Origin: Apostichopus californicus
Lineage: Eukaryota; Echinodermata; Holothuroidea; Aspidochirotida; Stichopodidae
Direction: 5' to 3'
Assembly (NCBI GenBank): GCA_020650975.1
Contig: JAIPMN010002149.1
Coordinates: forward strand, 1-64,000
Length of the DNA stretch: 64,000 nt
In this document: positions 63,807 to 64,000 of the stretch, one piece after another
Position numbering within the stretch: position 1 is the stretch's first letter
Layout of the letters: every line of letters begins with the position of its first letter
Position numbers and translations under genes: made by a program
The notes under the pieces: generated by a model
What the model saw: only the letters and a program-made list of their open reading frames with translations
Told to the model about the DNA's origin: nothing
Databases searched by the model: none

Positions 63807-63865
63807 CCTCCCCCTCCCCTGTCCCTCTCCCTCCCCTTCCCCCTCCCCTCTCCCCTCCCCCTCCT
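63807..63865. repeat. Polypyrimidine C-rich tract
   Basis: About 59 bp are nearly pure C and T with many runs of three to five C. The minus strand is G-rich and could form G-quadruplexes. It lies close to the window end, in intron 3. Confidence 0.75.
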
Positions 63866-64000
63866 AATGCCCCTCTATAAGGTCACTGCCCCTCTTCATA
63901 GGACTACACAAAAATTCACTCACTTAAATTAAAAGTGTCAGACTTATTTGTAAACAACAGTAATAAATGTGGTCTTGATCTTTTTGAAATTTCAATAATT

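Larger units (their letters stand above)
22550..64000 (+). other. Intron 3 of the PDZRN-like gene (partial, over 41 kb)
   Basis: After gtaagt at 22550 no further PDZRN coding sequence was recognised up to the window end. I looked for a phase-0 exon starting VNG and found only unsupported chance matches (near 23222, 44158 and 47347). The stretch is AT-rich, with random short frames and scattered repeats annotated separately. A nested gene cannot be excluded, but none is recognisable. Confidence 0.65.

Overview
The window is eukaryotic: AT-rich DNA with one recognisable protein-coding gene, canonical GT-AG introns of several kilobases, a tRNA-derived SINE, a MITE, microsatellites and minisatellites. 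Two things point to a marine deuterostome, most likely an echinoderm such as a sea cucumber. The gene is strikingly close to vertebrate PDZRN3 and appears to keep its exon layout, and the non-coding DNA carries motifs such as TAGGCCTA at several places. The species assignment is inference and is not proven here.

The only confident gene is the 5' part of a PDZRN3/PDZRN4-type E3 ubiquitin ligase on the plus strand. Exon 1 (9930-10637) encodes the RING finger, the TRAF-like zinc fingers and a coiled coil (236 residues). Exon 2 (17246-17335) and exon 3 (22451-22549) encode the first two thirds of PDZ domain 1. All three exons join in phase 0, giving 299 residues. The rest of PDZ1, PDZ2 and the C-terminal region were not found; they probably lie beyond position 64000, which makes intron 3 longer than 41 kb.

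Layout: 1 to about 9650 is 5' flanking DNA with a 0.33-kb Tc1/mariner-like MITE, a CRE plus C/EBP site pair and a possible LINE tail. About 9655-9929 is a proposed promoter and 5' UTR with a CCAAT box and a 47-codon upstream ORF. 10638-17245 is intron 1; just inside it a stop codon overlaps an AATAAA signal, which could yield a short RING-only isoform. 17336-22450 is intron 2, with a six-base gap, a perfect 14-bp hairpin and a minisatellite close to exon 3. 22550-64000 is intron 3, with the SINE and its (CATA)n tail, a dispersed repeat pair, tandem duplications, G-rich and C-rich tracts, a duplicated assembly gap and several candidate regulatory motifs.

No rRNA, functional tRNA, CRISPR or complete autonomous mobile element was seen. 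No clearly new protein system was found. The items most worth following are the possible intronic-polyadenylation isoform, the structured SINE, the MITE and the GATA/MARE/GATA cluster. All comparisons with known families are from memory; no search was run.
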